Source of the DNA: an uncultured Roseobacter sp.
Lineage (GTDB): Bacteria > Pseudomonadota > Alphaproteobacteria > Rhodobacterales > Rhodobacteraceae
Reading direction: 5' to 3'
Length of the DNA: 64,000 nt
Assembly: GCF_947493125.1 (NCBI RefSeq)
Contig: NZ_CANLQB010000007.1
Coordinates: 62,001 to 126,000, forward strand
Positions 42,784 to 51,924 of the stretch are shown here, in pieces. The stretch's first letter is position 1. Each line of letters opens with the position of its first letter. A model generated the notes under the pieces. It worked only from the letters and a program-made list of their open reading frames with translations. It searched no databases and was not told the origin of the DNA. Both the position numbers and the translations under genes were made by a program.

Positions 42784-43868
42784 CAGGCGGCCTCCCCCTC
42801 TGGTGCGACGCGCCAATCGTCGGCGTAGACGTTGATCCCGTTGGGATCGAAGGTGACGTGCGGATTCGTTTCGGGAATGACATCGGCTTCGCCCGCGATT
42901 GCGCTGAATTGCGTGCCGTCGATCTCGAGCCGCACGATCTTATGCCGGCCAACATCTTCAACGCGCAGGACGCGCGCCGGCAAACCTGTATCACCAGCGG
43001 TCACTTTGACATACTCTGGACGGACACCGACCTGCAGCTTGCCACCCTGCGGCGCATATCCCGCGCCCAGCGGGACTTCGGCTCCGGCAATGCGAGCGGT
43101 TGCGCCGTCGATCTCGGCATCGAAAACATTCATACCCGGGGATCCAATGAAATAGCCCACAAAGGTATGTGCGGGTCGCTCAAACAGCTCCTCCGGTGTC
43201 CCGATCTGAACGACACGCCCGTCATACATCACAACGACCTTATCCGCGAAGGTCAGCGCCTCCGTCTGGTCGTGCGTCACATAGATCATCGTGTGGCCGA
43301 ATTCGTGATGTAGCGACTTCAGCTGTGTCCTGAGCTCCCACTTCATATGCGGGTCGATCACGGTGAGCGGCTCGTCAAAAAGCAGCGCATTCACGTCCTC
43401 GCGCACCATGCCGCGGCCGAGACTGATCTTTTGCTTGGCATCTGCGGTGAGCCCGCGCGCCTTGCGATCCAACTCCGCCTCCATGCCGATCATCGCGCCG
43501 ATCTGCTGCACCCGTTGTGCGATGTAGCCAGGGTCGGCCCCACGGTTGCGCAGCGGAAAGGCCAGATTATCGCGCACGGTCATCGTGTCGTAGACCACCG
43601 GAAACTGGAACACCTGCGCGATGTTGCGCTCGGCTGTGGGCGCGTGGGTCACATCCTGATCATCGAAGAGAATGCGCCCCTGGCTTGGATGCAGCAGACC
43701 CGAAATGATGTTGAGCAAAGTGGACTTGCCGCAGCCGGAGGCGCCCAGAAGCGCATAGGCTTCGCCGTCAGCCCAGTCATGGTTGAGCTCTTTCAGAGCA
43801 AAGTCGTCTTCTGACTTGGGTGCAGCCAAATAGGAATGCGCCAGATTGTCGAGCGTGATCTTGGCCAT
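42783..43868 (-). CDS. glpT: Glycerol ABC transporter ATP-binding protein with degenerate signature
   Basis: MalK-like ATPase, 361 aa. Walker A (GASGCGKS, 42-49), Walker B (LLFDEP) and H-loop (VTHDQTEA, His199) are canonical. The signature LSGGQ is replaced by LTADAKQ at 140-146. A C-terminal OB-like regulatory domain follows. TAATG couples it to glpS. It probably forms a heterodimer with GlpS in which only one composite ATP site is canonical. Confidence 0.9.
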   Translation of the reverse strand: MAKITLDNLAHSYLAAPKSEDDFALKELNHDWADGEAYALLGASGCGKSTLLNIISGLLHPSQGRILFDDQDVTHAPTAERNIAQVFQFPVVYDTMTVRDNLAFPLRNRGADPGYIAQRVQQIGAMIGMEAELDRKARGLTADAKQKISLGRGMVREDVNALLFDEPLTVIDPHMKWELRTQLKSLHHEFGHTMIYVTHDQTEALTFADKVVVMYDGRVVQIGTPEELFERPAHTFVGYFIGSPGMNVFDAEIDGATARIAGAEVPLGAGYAPQGGKLQVGVRPEYVKVTAGDTGLPARVLRVEDVGRHKIVRLEIDGTQFSAIAGEADVIPETNPHVTFDPNGINVYADDWRVAPEGEAA

Positions 43869-44956
43869 TATGCCGCCTCTGCGTAGGGCGCCGCAGCGAC
43901 CAGATCGCCGTCTTGCCCGAAAAGATACACATGCGCAGGGTCGAGGTAGACCTCCAGATCTTGGCCCGGTGTCAGGCTTTGTATGCCGTGCACAAGGCCG
44001 ACCCAGCGCTCGCCATGGTGATCGAGGTGCACAAAAGTCTCCGACCCCGTGATTTCGGTCACTGTTAGCTTTGTCTTGAAGGACATCGCGCCTGTCGCGT
44101 GCGGACTTAGTTCCAGATGATTGGGTCGGAATCCTGCGGTGTAGGCGCCATCCGGCAGCGAGTGCGCGCTTGGCGGTGCATCAACGGTCTGTCCATCGCC
44201 GAAAGACAGCACCGCGCCACTCTTCGTGATATGGAGAAAATTCATCGGCGGATCCGAGAACACCCGCGCGGTCGTCGCATTTACCGGCTTGCGGTAGACA
44301 GACGGTGTCGGGCCGAACTGTGTAACCCGTCCTTCCCATAAAGTCGCGGTATTGCCGCCAAGAAGGAGCGCCTCCTCAGGTTCCGTCGTCGCATAGACGA
44401 AGATGGACCCAGATTCTTCGAAGATTTTCGGGATTTCCGCACGCAGTTCTTCACGTAGCTTATAGTCGAGGTTTGCAAGTGGTTCATCGAGAAGAACCAG
44501 ACCAGCATTCTTGACCAACGCCCGTGCCAGCGCGCAGCGCTGCTGTTGGCCGCCTGACAATTCCAAAGGCTTGCGGTCGAGCATCGGTGTCAGCTTCATC
44601 AGATCGGCCGTCTCTCGGACCCGGCGGTCAATCTCGTCTCGCGACTGTCCGAGCAACCGCATCGGCGAAGCGATATTGTCGTACACCGTCATCGACGGAT
44701 AATTGATGAACTGCTGGTAGACCATCGCAACCTTGCGATCCTGAACACGCATACCGGTGACGTCATCCCCGTTCCAGATGACTCGCCCGGTCGCCGGCAC
44801 ATCAAGGCCTGCCATCAACCGCATGAGCGATGTCTTCCCCGACAGCGTCGGCCCCAGCAGCACGTTCATCGTGCCCTTTTGGAGCGCAATATCCGTCGGA
44901 TAAATATGGGTCTCCCCACCGACGGTCTTAGACACCCCTTCCAAAACCAAGGTCAT
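43868..44956 (-). CDS. glpS: Glycerol ABC transporter ATP-binding protein lacking the H-loop histidine
   Basis: MalK-like ATPase, 362 aa. Walker A (GPTLSGKT, 35-42), an intact signature (LSGGQQQR, 133-140) and Walker B (LVLLDEPLANLD) are present. The H-loop reads YATTEPEEA, with Thr191 where His is expected. A C-terminal TOBE-like domain follows. It lies 12 nt after glpD. See finding on asymmetric ATP sites with GlpT. Confidence 0.9.
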   Translation of the reverse strand: MTLVLEGVSKTVGGETHIYPTDIALQKGTMNVLLGPTLSGKTSLMRLMAGLDVPATGRVIWNGDDVTGMRVQDRKVAMVYQQFINYPSMTVYDNIASPMRLLGQSRDEIDRRVRETADLMKLTPMLDRKPLELSGGQQQRCALARALVKNAGLVLLDEPLANLDYKLREELRAEIPKIFEESGSIFVYATTEPEEALLLGGNTATLWEGRVTQFGPTPSVYRKPVNATTARVFSDPPMNFLHITKSGAVLSFGDGQTVDAPPSAHSLPDGAYTAGFRPNHLELSPHATGAMSFKTKLTVTEITGSETFVHLDHHGERWVGLVHGIQSLTPGQDLEVYLDPAHVYLFGQDGDLVAAAPYAEAA

Positions 44957-44968
44957 GTCCGTCCCCCA

Positions 44969-46576
44969 TTATTCTGCCGCTTTGGCAATGCGCTCCGCCA
45001 AAGCGGCCCGCATGAATGTCTCCAATGTGGCGACTTCTTCTTTTGTCAGTCTCAGCCCTAGCTTATTCCGTCGCCAGATCACATCCTCAGCGGTACGGGC
45101 ATATTCGTTTCTCTGCAACCAGCGCACTTCGCGCTCTGTCAGCGTGGCGCCAAAGGCTTGGCCGAGATCCGCCTCTTTTTCCGCACCCGCCAACACGTCC
45201 CAGGCTTCAGTGCCATACGCGCGGACCAGCCGCCGCGCCCAGAAATCGGAAAGAAAGTCAAAATCCTCTTTTAGCCGCGTCACCAGCACCTCGAACCCGT
45301 CAACGGCAAAGTCGCCGCCGGGTAAGGGCACACCTGCGGTCCAGTGACCGGATGTGCCGGCGGGGAAAAACGGCACGATCTTGTCCATCGCATCCTCAGC
45401 CAGCTTGCGATAGGTAGTGATCTTGCCGCCAAAAACGTTGAGAATTGGCGCGCCGCCAGCATCGTCCACCTTGAGCGTGTAGTCGCGCGTCGCCGCCGTG
45501 GCGCTGCTGGCCCCGTCATCATAAAGCGGGCGCACACCTGAATAGCTCCATACGACATCTTCTGCGCCGATGTCATCTTTCAAATACTGGTTGATGAAGT
45601 TGAGCAGGTAGTCACGCTCTTCCACAGTGCACTTGGGCTTGCTGTTCGGATCGCTGTGCTCGGCGTCCGTGGTCCCGATCAGGGTAAAGTCCGTCTCGTA
45701 CGGAATTGCGAAAATGATACGCCCGTCAGTGCCCTGGAAGAAATAGCACTTGTCGTGGTCATAGAGCTTGCGGGTGACGATATGGCTGCCCCGTACCAGC
45801 CGAACGCCCTCGGTCGAGTTGATACGCACCTTCTGCTGAATGATGTCGCCGACCCATGGACCGCCTGCGTTCACGAGCATCCGCGCGTGAATGACTTGCG
45901 TCTCGCCACTCTCCGTGTCCTCGACCGTGATCTCCCAAAGATCATCCACACGCGCGGCGCTGACCACCTTTGTGCGGACCATAATATGGGCGCCACGGGC
46001 CTCCGCATCACGCGCATTCAGCACCACCAGCCGGGAATCCTCGATCCAGCAATCGGAGTATTCGTAAGCCTTCTCAAATCTGTCTTCGATCGGCGCGCCC
46101 TCGGCACTGCCCTTCAGATTCAGCGTCTTCGTAGGTGGCAAAATCTTGCGCCCGCCCAGATTGTCGTAAAGCAGCAGTCCGAAGCGTATCAGCCACGCCG
46201 GGCGGCGCCCCTTCATCCAAGGCATTATTGTATTCAGGATGCGAGATGTCGGCGTCGCCCCTTCAAAGCGCATATCTCTATGATAGGGCAGCACGAACCG
46301 CAGGGGCCAGCTGATGTGCGGCATGGCTTTCAAAAGCACCTCGCGCTCTGCAAGGGCATGTCGCACCAGATTAATCTCGAAATACTCAAGATAGCGCAGA
46401 CCGCCATGAAAGAGCTTCGTCGACGCCGAAGACGTGGCAGAGGCCAAGTCATTCATCTCTGCCAGCGCAACACTCAACCCACGGCCCGCCGCATCGCGCG
46501 CAATGCCGCAGCCGTTGATGCCGCCGCCAACGATGAACAGATCATACGCCTTGGATTGCACTTTCTGCGACGACAC
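44969..46576 (-). CDS. glpD: Aerobic glycerol-3-phosphate dehydrogenase
   Basis: FAD enzyme at the inner membrane face oxidising glycerol 3-phosphate to dihydroxyacetone phosphate, 535 aa. The FAD dinucleotide motif DLFIVGGGINGCGIARDAAG and SASTKLFHGGLRYLEYFE are intact. It is first in the glp run and divergent from glpR. It uses the product of GlpK encoded at the far end of the locus. Confidence 0.95.
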   Translation of the reverse strand: MSSQKVQSKAYDLFIVGGGINGCGIARDAAGRGLSVALAEMNDLASATSSASTKLFHGGLRYLEYFEINLVRHALAEREVLLKAMPHISWPLRFVLPYHRDMRFEGATPTSRILNTIMPWMKGRRPAWLIRFGLLLYDNLGGRKILPPTKTLNLKGSAEGAPIEDRFEKAYEYSDCWIEDSRLVVLNARDAEARGAHIMVRTKVVSAARVDDLWEITVEDTESGETQVIHARMLVNAGGPWVGDIIQQKVRINSTEGVRLVRGSHIVTRKLYDHDKCYFFQGTDGRIIFAIPYETDFTLIGTTDAEHSDPNSKPKCTVEERDYLLNFINQYLKDDIGAEDVVWSYSGVRPLYDDGASSATAATRDYTLKVDDAGGAPILNVFGGKITTYRKLAEDAMDKIVPFFPAGTSGHWTAGVPLPGGDFAVDGFEVLVTRLKEDFDFLSDFWARRLVRAYGTEAWDVLAGAEKEADLGQAFGATLTEREVRWLQRNEYARTAEDVIWRRNKLGLRLTKEEVATLETFMRAALAERIAKAAE

Positions 46577-46855
46577 AAAACCCTCCCAACGTCATGTGCG
46601 CTTCTTTTCCGCAGTGCTATCCCGCCTGCACCCCATGATCAAGCGAATTTTTTCGTTTATTTTCGCTTTTGCTCGCCTCTCGATACTTCAAATCCGATGC
46701 ATATCATTCCAATTGCGCCTGTAATGCCGCGGCACGGCTGGCCAGAGGATTGGCCTGCAAATGATTGCGCCTTTTGCTGACACTCATTCAAGGGCATCGA
46801 GAATATATTGGAAAATATTCTGTTTTTCAGCTAGTCAAGGCAAAAGAGGTCCCCT
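46577..46855. promoter_or_regulatory. Divergent glpD/glpR control region with repeated TTTCG boxes
   Basis: 279 bp, AT-rich. Near glpD the core trinucleotide TCG recurs at 46653, 46663 and 46673 (TTTCG, TTTCG, GCTCG), exactly 10 bp apart, preceded by an opposite-facing AAGCGAA at 46641. DeoR-family GlpR proteins bind TTTCG-type direct repeats, so this is a likely GlpR operator array. Near glpR a palindrome GAATAT-N8-ATATTC lies at 46801-46820, a second candidate site. Confidence 0.6.
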
Positions 46856-47617
46856 ATGTCGCAGACTTTTCGCCATCCAGATATCCTGAAAATCGCACAA
46901 CGCGAAGGCAAAGTGACCGTCGAAGCTTTGGCGGAGCATTTCGGAGTGACTCTGCAAACGATCCGGCGTGACCTCTCGGAATTGGCAGAAGCGAACAAAC
47001 TCGAACGTGTTCATGGTGGGGCAATTTTGCCGTCTGGCACAACCAATATCGAGTATGAGGAAAGGCGCAATCTCAACCAAGGATCGAAAGTGGCAATGGC
47101 ACGCGCCTGCGCCCAGCAGATCCCAGAAGGCTGCTCCGTCTTTCTCAATATCGGCACAAGTACGGAGGCCGTCGCCCGGGAACTGCTTCAGCATCGTGAC
47201 CTGATGGTGATCACCAACAACATGAACATCGCCAATATCCTGGTCGACAACCCGGATTGCCAAATCATCGTGACGGGCGGCGCCTTTCGGCGTTCGGATG
47301 GCGGACTTATCGGCACCCTGACCGTCGAGACCATCCGTCAGTTCAAATTTGATTTTGCTGTGATTGGCTGTTCTGCCATGGATGAAGATGGAGACATCCT
47401 TGATTTCGACATTCAGGAGGTCGGCGTCAGCCAAGCCATCATTGCGCAATCGCGCAAATGCCTGCTGGTTGCCGATCATTCCAAGTTCAGCCGGACAGCT
47501 CCGGCCAGAATCGCTTCGATGGGATCGGTTTCCACAGTTGTCACCGATCAACCCCTGCCCGGTCACTTGACACAGAAATGCATTGATTGGGGTACTGAAG
47601 TCCTCGTTGTCGGTTAG
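46856..47617 (+). CDS. glpR: DeoR-family glycerol regulon repressor
   Basis: 253 aa. The N-terminal DeoR helix-turn-helix (TVEALAEHFGVTLQTIRRDL, about residues 20-40) and the effector-binding fold (FLNIGTSTEAVARELL; VVADHSKFSRTAP-like segment) are present. It is divergent from glpD, the usual layout for autoregulation. Glycerol 3-phosphate is the expected inducer by family. It ends 8 nt before the convergent creatininase gene. Confidence 0.93.
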   Translation: MSQTFRHPDILKIAQREGKVTVEALAEHFGVTLQTIRRDLSELAEANKLERVHGGAILPSGTTNIEYEERRNLNQGSKVAMARACAQQIPEGCSVFLNIGTSTEAVARELLQHRDLMVITNNMNIANILVDNPDCQIIVTGGAFRRSDGGLIGTLTVETIRQFKFDFAVIGCSAMDEDGDILDFDIQEVGVSQAIIAQSRKCLLVADHSKFSRTAPARIASMGSVSTVVTDQPLPGHLTQKCIDWGTEVLVVG

Positions 47618-47625
47618 AGAGGAGA

Positions 47626-48396
47626 TCAAAGCGGTGGCAAATCTGCCTCGGCAACCTGTCTCAAAAGGTCAACAAAGCCCGCCACCTGATGACGCGCCGT
47701 TGCCGCGCCCTTCTCGGCGCTTGCCAGATGCGCCTCGCCAACGGTCCCCTCGGGGTTGAGATCACTGGCGATCCATCCATAAGACACGGGGCCAATAGGT
47801 TGAATTGCGCCATGCTCAGCGGTTGACCGAAAGTCCTTTGCTGCGGTGATATCGACTGTGTCTGGTCGAAAATGCAGCATCAGCGAGGTCTCGACATCGC
47901 CGCCGTGAATGCCAAAGGTCGCTTCCTGCTGAGAGTAGAGACCTGCAGGTGCGCCGAACGCGCCCCATTGGCATTTCACCGCAAGCATCGCCGCCTGCAC
48001 GCGCAGTTCACGGGACAGGATCGAGATCAGATCGAGATTTCCGCCATGAGAGTTCACAATTACGATCTTGCGGATCCCTGCTCTCGCAACGCTAAGCCCG
48101 ATCTCTGTCCAGGCCGACAGCGCCGTTGCCGCTGTCAACGTCAGCGTCCCAGCAGCCCAGAGATGTTCATTGGATTTGCCGACTGCCTGCAGCGGCAGGA
48201 TGCGCAGATCCATGCCGTTCGGCGCTTGCCTGCGGAACTCATCCAGCATGCCCTGCCCGATCAGCGTATCCGTACCAACCGGCAGATGCGGCCCGTGCTG
48301 CTCAATCGCCGCCGTCGGCAGGATCGCAATTGTTTTCATGGGATCAACCTGGGCGAAGTCGGGCGCGCGAAGGTCGGCCCAATCCAATGAGGTCAT
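47626..48396 (-). CDS. Creatininase-family amidohydrolase
   Basis: 256 aa. Metal-binding motifs of the family are intact: PTAAIEQHGPHLPVGTDTL, IVNSHGGNLD and FGIHGGDVETSLML. Members hydrolyse cyclic or linear C-N bonds (creatinine, formamidopyrimidine, an inosose lactone). It is last in a nine-gene operon and overlaps the oxygenase gene by 4 nt. In context it probably opens or deformylates a late intermediate; creatinine itself is unlikely, as no creatinase or sarcosine oxidase is nearby. Confidence 0.88.
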   Translation of the reverse strand: MTSLDWADLRAPDFAQVDPMKTIAILPTAAIEQHGPHLPVGTDTLIGQGMLDEFRRQAPNGMDLRILPLQAVGKSNEHLWAAGTLTLTAATALSAWTEIGLSVARAGIRKIVIVNSHGGNLDLISILSRELRVQAAMLAVKCQWGAFGAPAGLYSQQEATFGIHGGDVETSLMLHFRPDTVDITAAKDFRSTAEHGAIQPIGPVSYGWIASDLNPEGTVGEAHLASAEKGAATARHQVAGFVDLLRQVAEADLPPL

Positions 48397-49313
48397 ATGG
48401 CCTCCTTCGGTGCGTAGGTCGCGTCAAGGCGGGATCTCAGATAGTCCGCCGCCCTGACCGGAGGATACTTTGGTGTTCCCGTCCCCGGCAAAGCCGAAAC
48501 GATTGTGTCGGGATTCGCTTCAACGAAGAAGGCAACCGACCTGCGCTGGCGTTTGGGCGGCAGGACCCGATGCGGTGTGGAGACATAAATGTCGTTCGTC
48601 CAGCGCATGAGGCAGTCTCCGATATTCACCACGTAGGCGTCGGGTAGGTGCGGGACCTCGGTCCAGCCTCCACCGCGCGGCTTGACCTGAAGCCCCGGCT
48701 CACCATCGGTCATCAAAAGCGTGATCGCGCCGTAGTCGGTATGCGCGCCTGCACCAATTTCGTTCTGGGCGCCCGTTGCCGGAGGATAATGCAGCAATCG
48801 CAAAGCGGCCAGGGGATCTTTGAATGCGGGGGTGAAGTGCTCTGGCTCCAATCCGAGATCGGCGGCAAAGGCCCGGTGAATATCAACGCCCAGAGCCAAT
48901 GCAGTTTCGAAGTACTCCAGCATCGTTTCACGAAAGCCCCGTATCGGCGGCCAGACATTGACCCCTCGGAAAGGCTCTCCCCGCTGCACACGCGGATCAT
49001 CGGGCGGCAAGTCGAAACCGATGTTGAAACTTTCCTTCCGGTCCACCAGCGCCGAGTTGTCATCAAGCGACTCGTCTCCTTCCGCCGCCCAGCCGCGGAA
49101 GTGGGGCGTCTTGAGAATGGACAACGCGCGCTTGTCCCGGGCCGGCAAGGAAAAGAAGGCATCGACGAAATCAAACACGCGCGCCCGCAACGCCGGTGAG
49201 ACAGTGTGGTTTCGCAACAAGAAGAACCCCGAACCGCGGACCGCCTGGCTCAACTCCGCGAGAAACACTGGGCGGTTGGTTTCGAACTGCGACCAATCCA
49301 GAATGGGTATCAT
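48393..49313 (-). CDS. 2-oxoglutarate/Fe(II)-type oxygenase, isopenicillin N synthase family
   Basis: 306 aa. The iron triad is visible as HTD (GAHTDYGAITLL) and a distal His (STPHRVLPP). The 2-oxoglutarate binding pair appears as RRSVAFF. The N-terminal DIOX_N-like part (FVDAFFSLPARDKRALS) is normal. It overlaps the genes on both sides by 4 nt. Likely hydroxylates the pathway substrate; identity unknown. Confidence 0.9.
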   Translation of the reverse strand: MIPILDWSQFETNRPVFLAELSQAVRGSGFFLLRNHTVSPALRARVFDFVDAFFSLPARDKRALSILKTPHFRGWAAEGDESLDDNSALVDRKESFNIGFDLPPDDPRVQRGEPFRGVNVWPPIRGFRETMLEYFETALALGVDIHRAFAADLGLEPEHFTPAFKDPLAALRLLHYPPATGAQNEIGAGAHTDYGAITLLMTDGEPGLQVKPRGGGWTEVPHLPDAYVVNIGDCLMRWTNDIYVSTPHRVLPPKRQRRSVAFFVEANPDTIVSALPGTGTPKYPPVRAADYLRSRLDATYAPKEAI

Positions 49314-49939
49314 GCGCGGGCCTCCCTTCGTTTCTCGGGCACAGCGCCAATGAACCTGTCCATCTTGCGTGCGACCTTATCGAGATGCTCACGACGGCTT
49401 GCGTCCGTCGAACTGTCCATAAGATAATGCGCCGCGAAAGCGGTCCTGCAGCGCCGCGCACAGATGGCACGAACGCCCCGCAGGATCATGCGTTTGCCGG
49501 GCGCACCGATCATCTGCGTCAAACCCCAACTGGCCCCGCAGGTCGTGAAGACGCCCAAACGACTGATATGGGTCAGACCGGGACGGATATTGTCGTTGTC
49601 TCCGTCTGGCATCAGGAAGGCAACGTCTGGCAACAGCACACGGTCCAGCCATCCCTTAAGCATGGCTGGCAAGCCATACCACCATGTTGGGTAAATGAAG
49701 ATGAGGGTATCGCACCACAGAATGTCGTCGACGTCCTCTGCAACCGAGGCCCGATTGCCTGGCGTATCCTCGTAAATGTCCAGTTCCTCTCCGGTGAGAA
49801 CCGGAGCAAACCCGCGCTTATAGAGATCGATCACGCGCATCTCGGCACCCGCTGCGCTCAGACGCTCGAGAACGACGTCACGCACTGCAGCAGTGAAGCT
49901 GGTGTTCTTCGGGTGGCAATAGACGACAAGCGCGCGCAT
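49310..49939 (-). CDS. Flavodoxin-fold NAD(P)H dehydrogenase (quinone-reductase type), copy 1
   Basis: 209 aa, NQO1/MdaB-like. The flavin phosphate loop VVYCHPKNTSFTAAV and the flavin-ring loop IYPTWWYGLPAMLKGWLDR are clear. It directly abuts a related gene upstream. In this operon it could supply reduced flavin or reduce a pathway quinonoid or imine; that is inference. Confidence 0.88.
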   Translation of the reverse strand: MRALVVYCHPKNTSFTAAVRDVVLERLSAAGAEMRVIDLYKRGFAPVLTGEELDIYEDTPGNRASVAEDVDDILWCDTLIFIYPTWWYGLPAMLKGWLDRVLLPDVAFLMPDGDNDNIRPGLTHISRLGVFTTCGASWGLTQMIGAPGKRMILRGVRAICARRCRTAFAAHYLMDSSTDASRREHLDKVARKMDRFIGAVPEKRREARA

Positions 49940-50521
49940 TCAGAATCTCTCCATTTCGGCATCCACTTGGGACAAGAAGCGCGCCCTGCGCTGGTCCGTT
50001 GCTCGATTCATGTCATAAAGCGCCAGATACCGCATCTTGTCCGGACGGCACACATGCCAGACGGCGCGAGTCACGCTCTTTCTCGGGGGATCTCCGGCCA
50101 AAAACGCACGCGTCCGGGTGCCCCCATAGGTCGTCACGGCCGCCAGTTTTCGAATATGCCGCAGGTTCGGTCGTACCCTACCCTGCTCCAATCGAAAGGA
50201 CACCCCTGGCAGGAACACGCGATCAAAGAAGCCCTTCAGGACGGCTGGATAGCCAAAATTCCAAACAGGAAAAACAAGCACCAGCGCCTCGGCGCGGCGC
50301 AGGCGGTCAACGTAACGGGTCACCGAACCGGTGTTGGTCGCCTCCTCGTGATAGCCGCGCCGCTCCTCTGCGGTGAGAAGCGGCGAGAAGCCCTCTGCGT
50401 AGAGGTCGCAATCGTCGACGTCCCACCCCCGCGCGCGCAGGCGACCGACCACCCGGTCATGCAAGGCGGCGGAGAAGCTCTCCGTGCACGGGTGGGCAAA
50501 GAGGACCAGCGCGCGGGTCAT
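49940..50521 (-). CDS. Flavodoxin-fold NAD(P)H dehydrogenase, copy 2
   Basis: 193 aa, same fold as the next gene: LFAHPCTESFSAALHD for the phosphate loop and VFPVWNFGYPAVLKGFFDR for the ring loop. The two are recognisably paralogous (shared spacing and DLY-x-x-GF-x-P-x-LT motif) but clearly diverged. They may form a heterodimer or act on successive steps. The spacing to the FAD-oxidase gene is 2 nt. Confidence 0.88.
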   Translation of the reverse strand: MTRALVLFAHPCTESFSAALHDRVVGRLRARGWDVDDCDLYAEGFSPLLTAEERRGYHEEATNTGSVTRYVDRLRRAEALVLVFPVWNFGYPAVLKGFFDRVFLPGVSFRLEQGRVRPNLRHIRKLAAVTTYGGTRTRAFLAGDPPRKSVTRAVWHVCRPDKMRYLALYDMNRATDQRRARFLSQVDAEMERF

Positions 50522-50523
50522 GG

Positions 50524-51924
50524 CTATTCGGCGGCGCGGATCTTCGGGTAGCTGTACATGCGATCAAAGCTCCAGTTCGGATCGTCCCAGGCGATCATCT
50601 TGCCAGGATTGAGCAAGCCCTTCGGATCCGCTTCGCGCTTGAACGCCAGTTGCCGATCATCCACGGTCTGCCGCCCGCCTTCTTCCAGAGTGTAGCGATG
50701 GGGATTGAAGATCAGCGCACCTGCGTCCTCGTGCATCTGAATGATCTCATCAAGCCGCTCTTCCGTCGTAAATTTCACGAGGCTCAGTCCGGCAAACATG
50801 ATCTTGCCGTTCTCTTTCATGACCTCCAGATGCTGCAGGACCTCGGGGCTCAGCGCATCACGCATTTTCGCGATCAGGTCGAGATGCTGGGGGAAGCCAT
50901 AGCGGACCTGCAGATAGGTGATACTCGGGTCAACCTTCAGAGCGCGCAGCGTGGTGTGGTTCCAGCCATATTCAAAGATCATGCCCGGCCCCCTCTCCCA
51001 GCTATGATCGTCGCTGCGATAGATCAGGCGCGCGGCGGGGCGGCGCTCCAAGAAAGTGCGAAACCCATCCATGGACTGCGGCGCGACCATGAGGGCCACA
51101 AGACTGGTCTCCCTTTCGACATGCGGAGCCACCCGTTGGAAATAGTCTTTGGCGATGGGTGCTTCGAACACTGTAGCAAGCTTGATCAGAATACCATCTT
51201 CATTCGCCAACTCCTCTGCGAAGCGCGCGGCCTCCATGAAGTCTTCCGTGGCGACAAACATCTCCACCCAGTCGTAAGCTGGCGCCAGCGGCATCTCGAC
51301 CTCGGTGATGATACCGTTAGTGCCGTAAGCGTGGCTGACCCGGGCAAGTTCCTCGCGCTGAAATTCCAGCACTCGGGGCTCCGATTCCATGGTGACAACA
51401 CGCAGGCGGATGATGTTACCCAGATCCCGAAGAGATCCCCAGGTACAGGAACCGACGCCGCCCGAACCGCCGGCAATGAACCCTCCAATCGTAGCGGTCG
51501 CCCAGGTAGATGAAAACATGCGGATTTCCTGACGCGAATGCTCTTTGCAGGCCGCATCGAGATCCTTGAGCAGACAGCCCGGCTCCACAACCACGCGGCC
51601 GGGTTGGATATCCTTCACCGCCGTCATATGCCGTAAATGCATCACGCATCCACCCGCCAAGGGCATGGCTTGGCCGTAATTGCCCGTGCCCGCACCGCGG
51701 GTGGTCACGGGGACATCGTTTGCATAGCAGGCCTTGAGGACTTCAATCACCTCTGCCTCGCTACGAGGGGAAACCACAAAGTCTGCTGAAACGTCATCAA
51801 GACGCGCCTTTAGTACAGGAGAGTACCAGAAGAAGTCTCGACTCTTCGCTTTGATGCCCGCCCCCGCATCCTCCAGATCCAGGTGAGCGAGCGCAGCCTT
51901 TGCGGCGTCTATATTTACAATCAT
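50524..51924 (-). CDS. FAD-linked oxidase/dehydrogenase (GlcD type)
   Basis: 466 aa. The PCMH-type FAD-binding segment is clear (VPVTTRGAGTGNYGQAMPLA; GGFIAGGSGGVGSCTWGSL). The C-terminal half fits the substrate domain of FAD-linked oxidases and ends with GLLNPGKMIAW, the usual family C-terminus. Reaction unknown; oxidation of an alpha-hydroxy acid or a cyclic amine is possible. It overlaps the amidohydrolase gene by 4 nt. Confidence 0.88.
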   Translation of the reverse strand: MIVNIDAAKAALAHLDLEDAGAGIKAKSRDFFWYSPVLKARLDDVSADFVVSPRSEAEVIEVLKACYANDVPVTTRGAGTGNYGQAMPLAGGCVMHLRHMTAVKDIQPGRVVVEPGCLLKDLDAACKEHSRQEIRMFSSTWATATIGGFIAGGSGGVGSCTWGSLRDLGNIIRLRVVTMESEPRVLEFQREELARVSHAYGTNGIITEVEMPLAPAYDWVEMFVATEDFMEAARFAEELANEDGILIKLATVFEAPIAKDYFQRVAPHVERETSLVALMVAPQSMDGFRTFLERRPAARLIYRSDDHSWERGPGMIFEYGWNHTTLRALKVDPSITYLQVRYGFPQHLDLIAKMRDALSPEVLQHLEVMKENGKIMFAGLSLVKFTTEERLDEIIQMHEDAGALIFNPHRYTLEEGGRQTVDDRQLAFKREADPKGLLNPGKMIAWDDPNWSFDRMYSYPKIRAAE

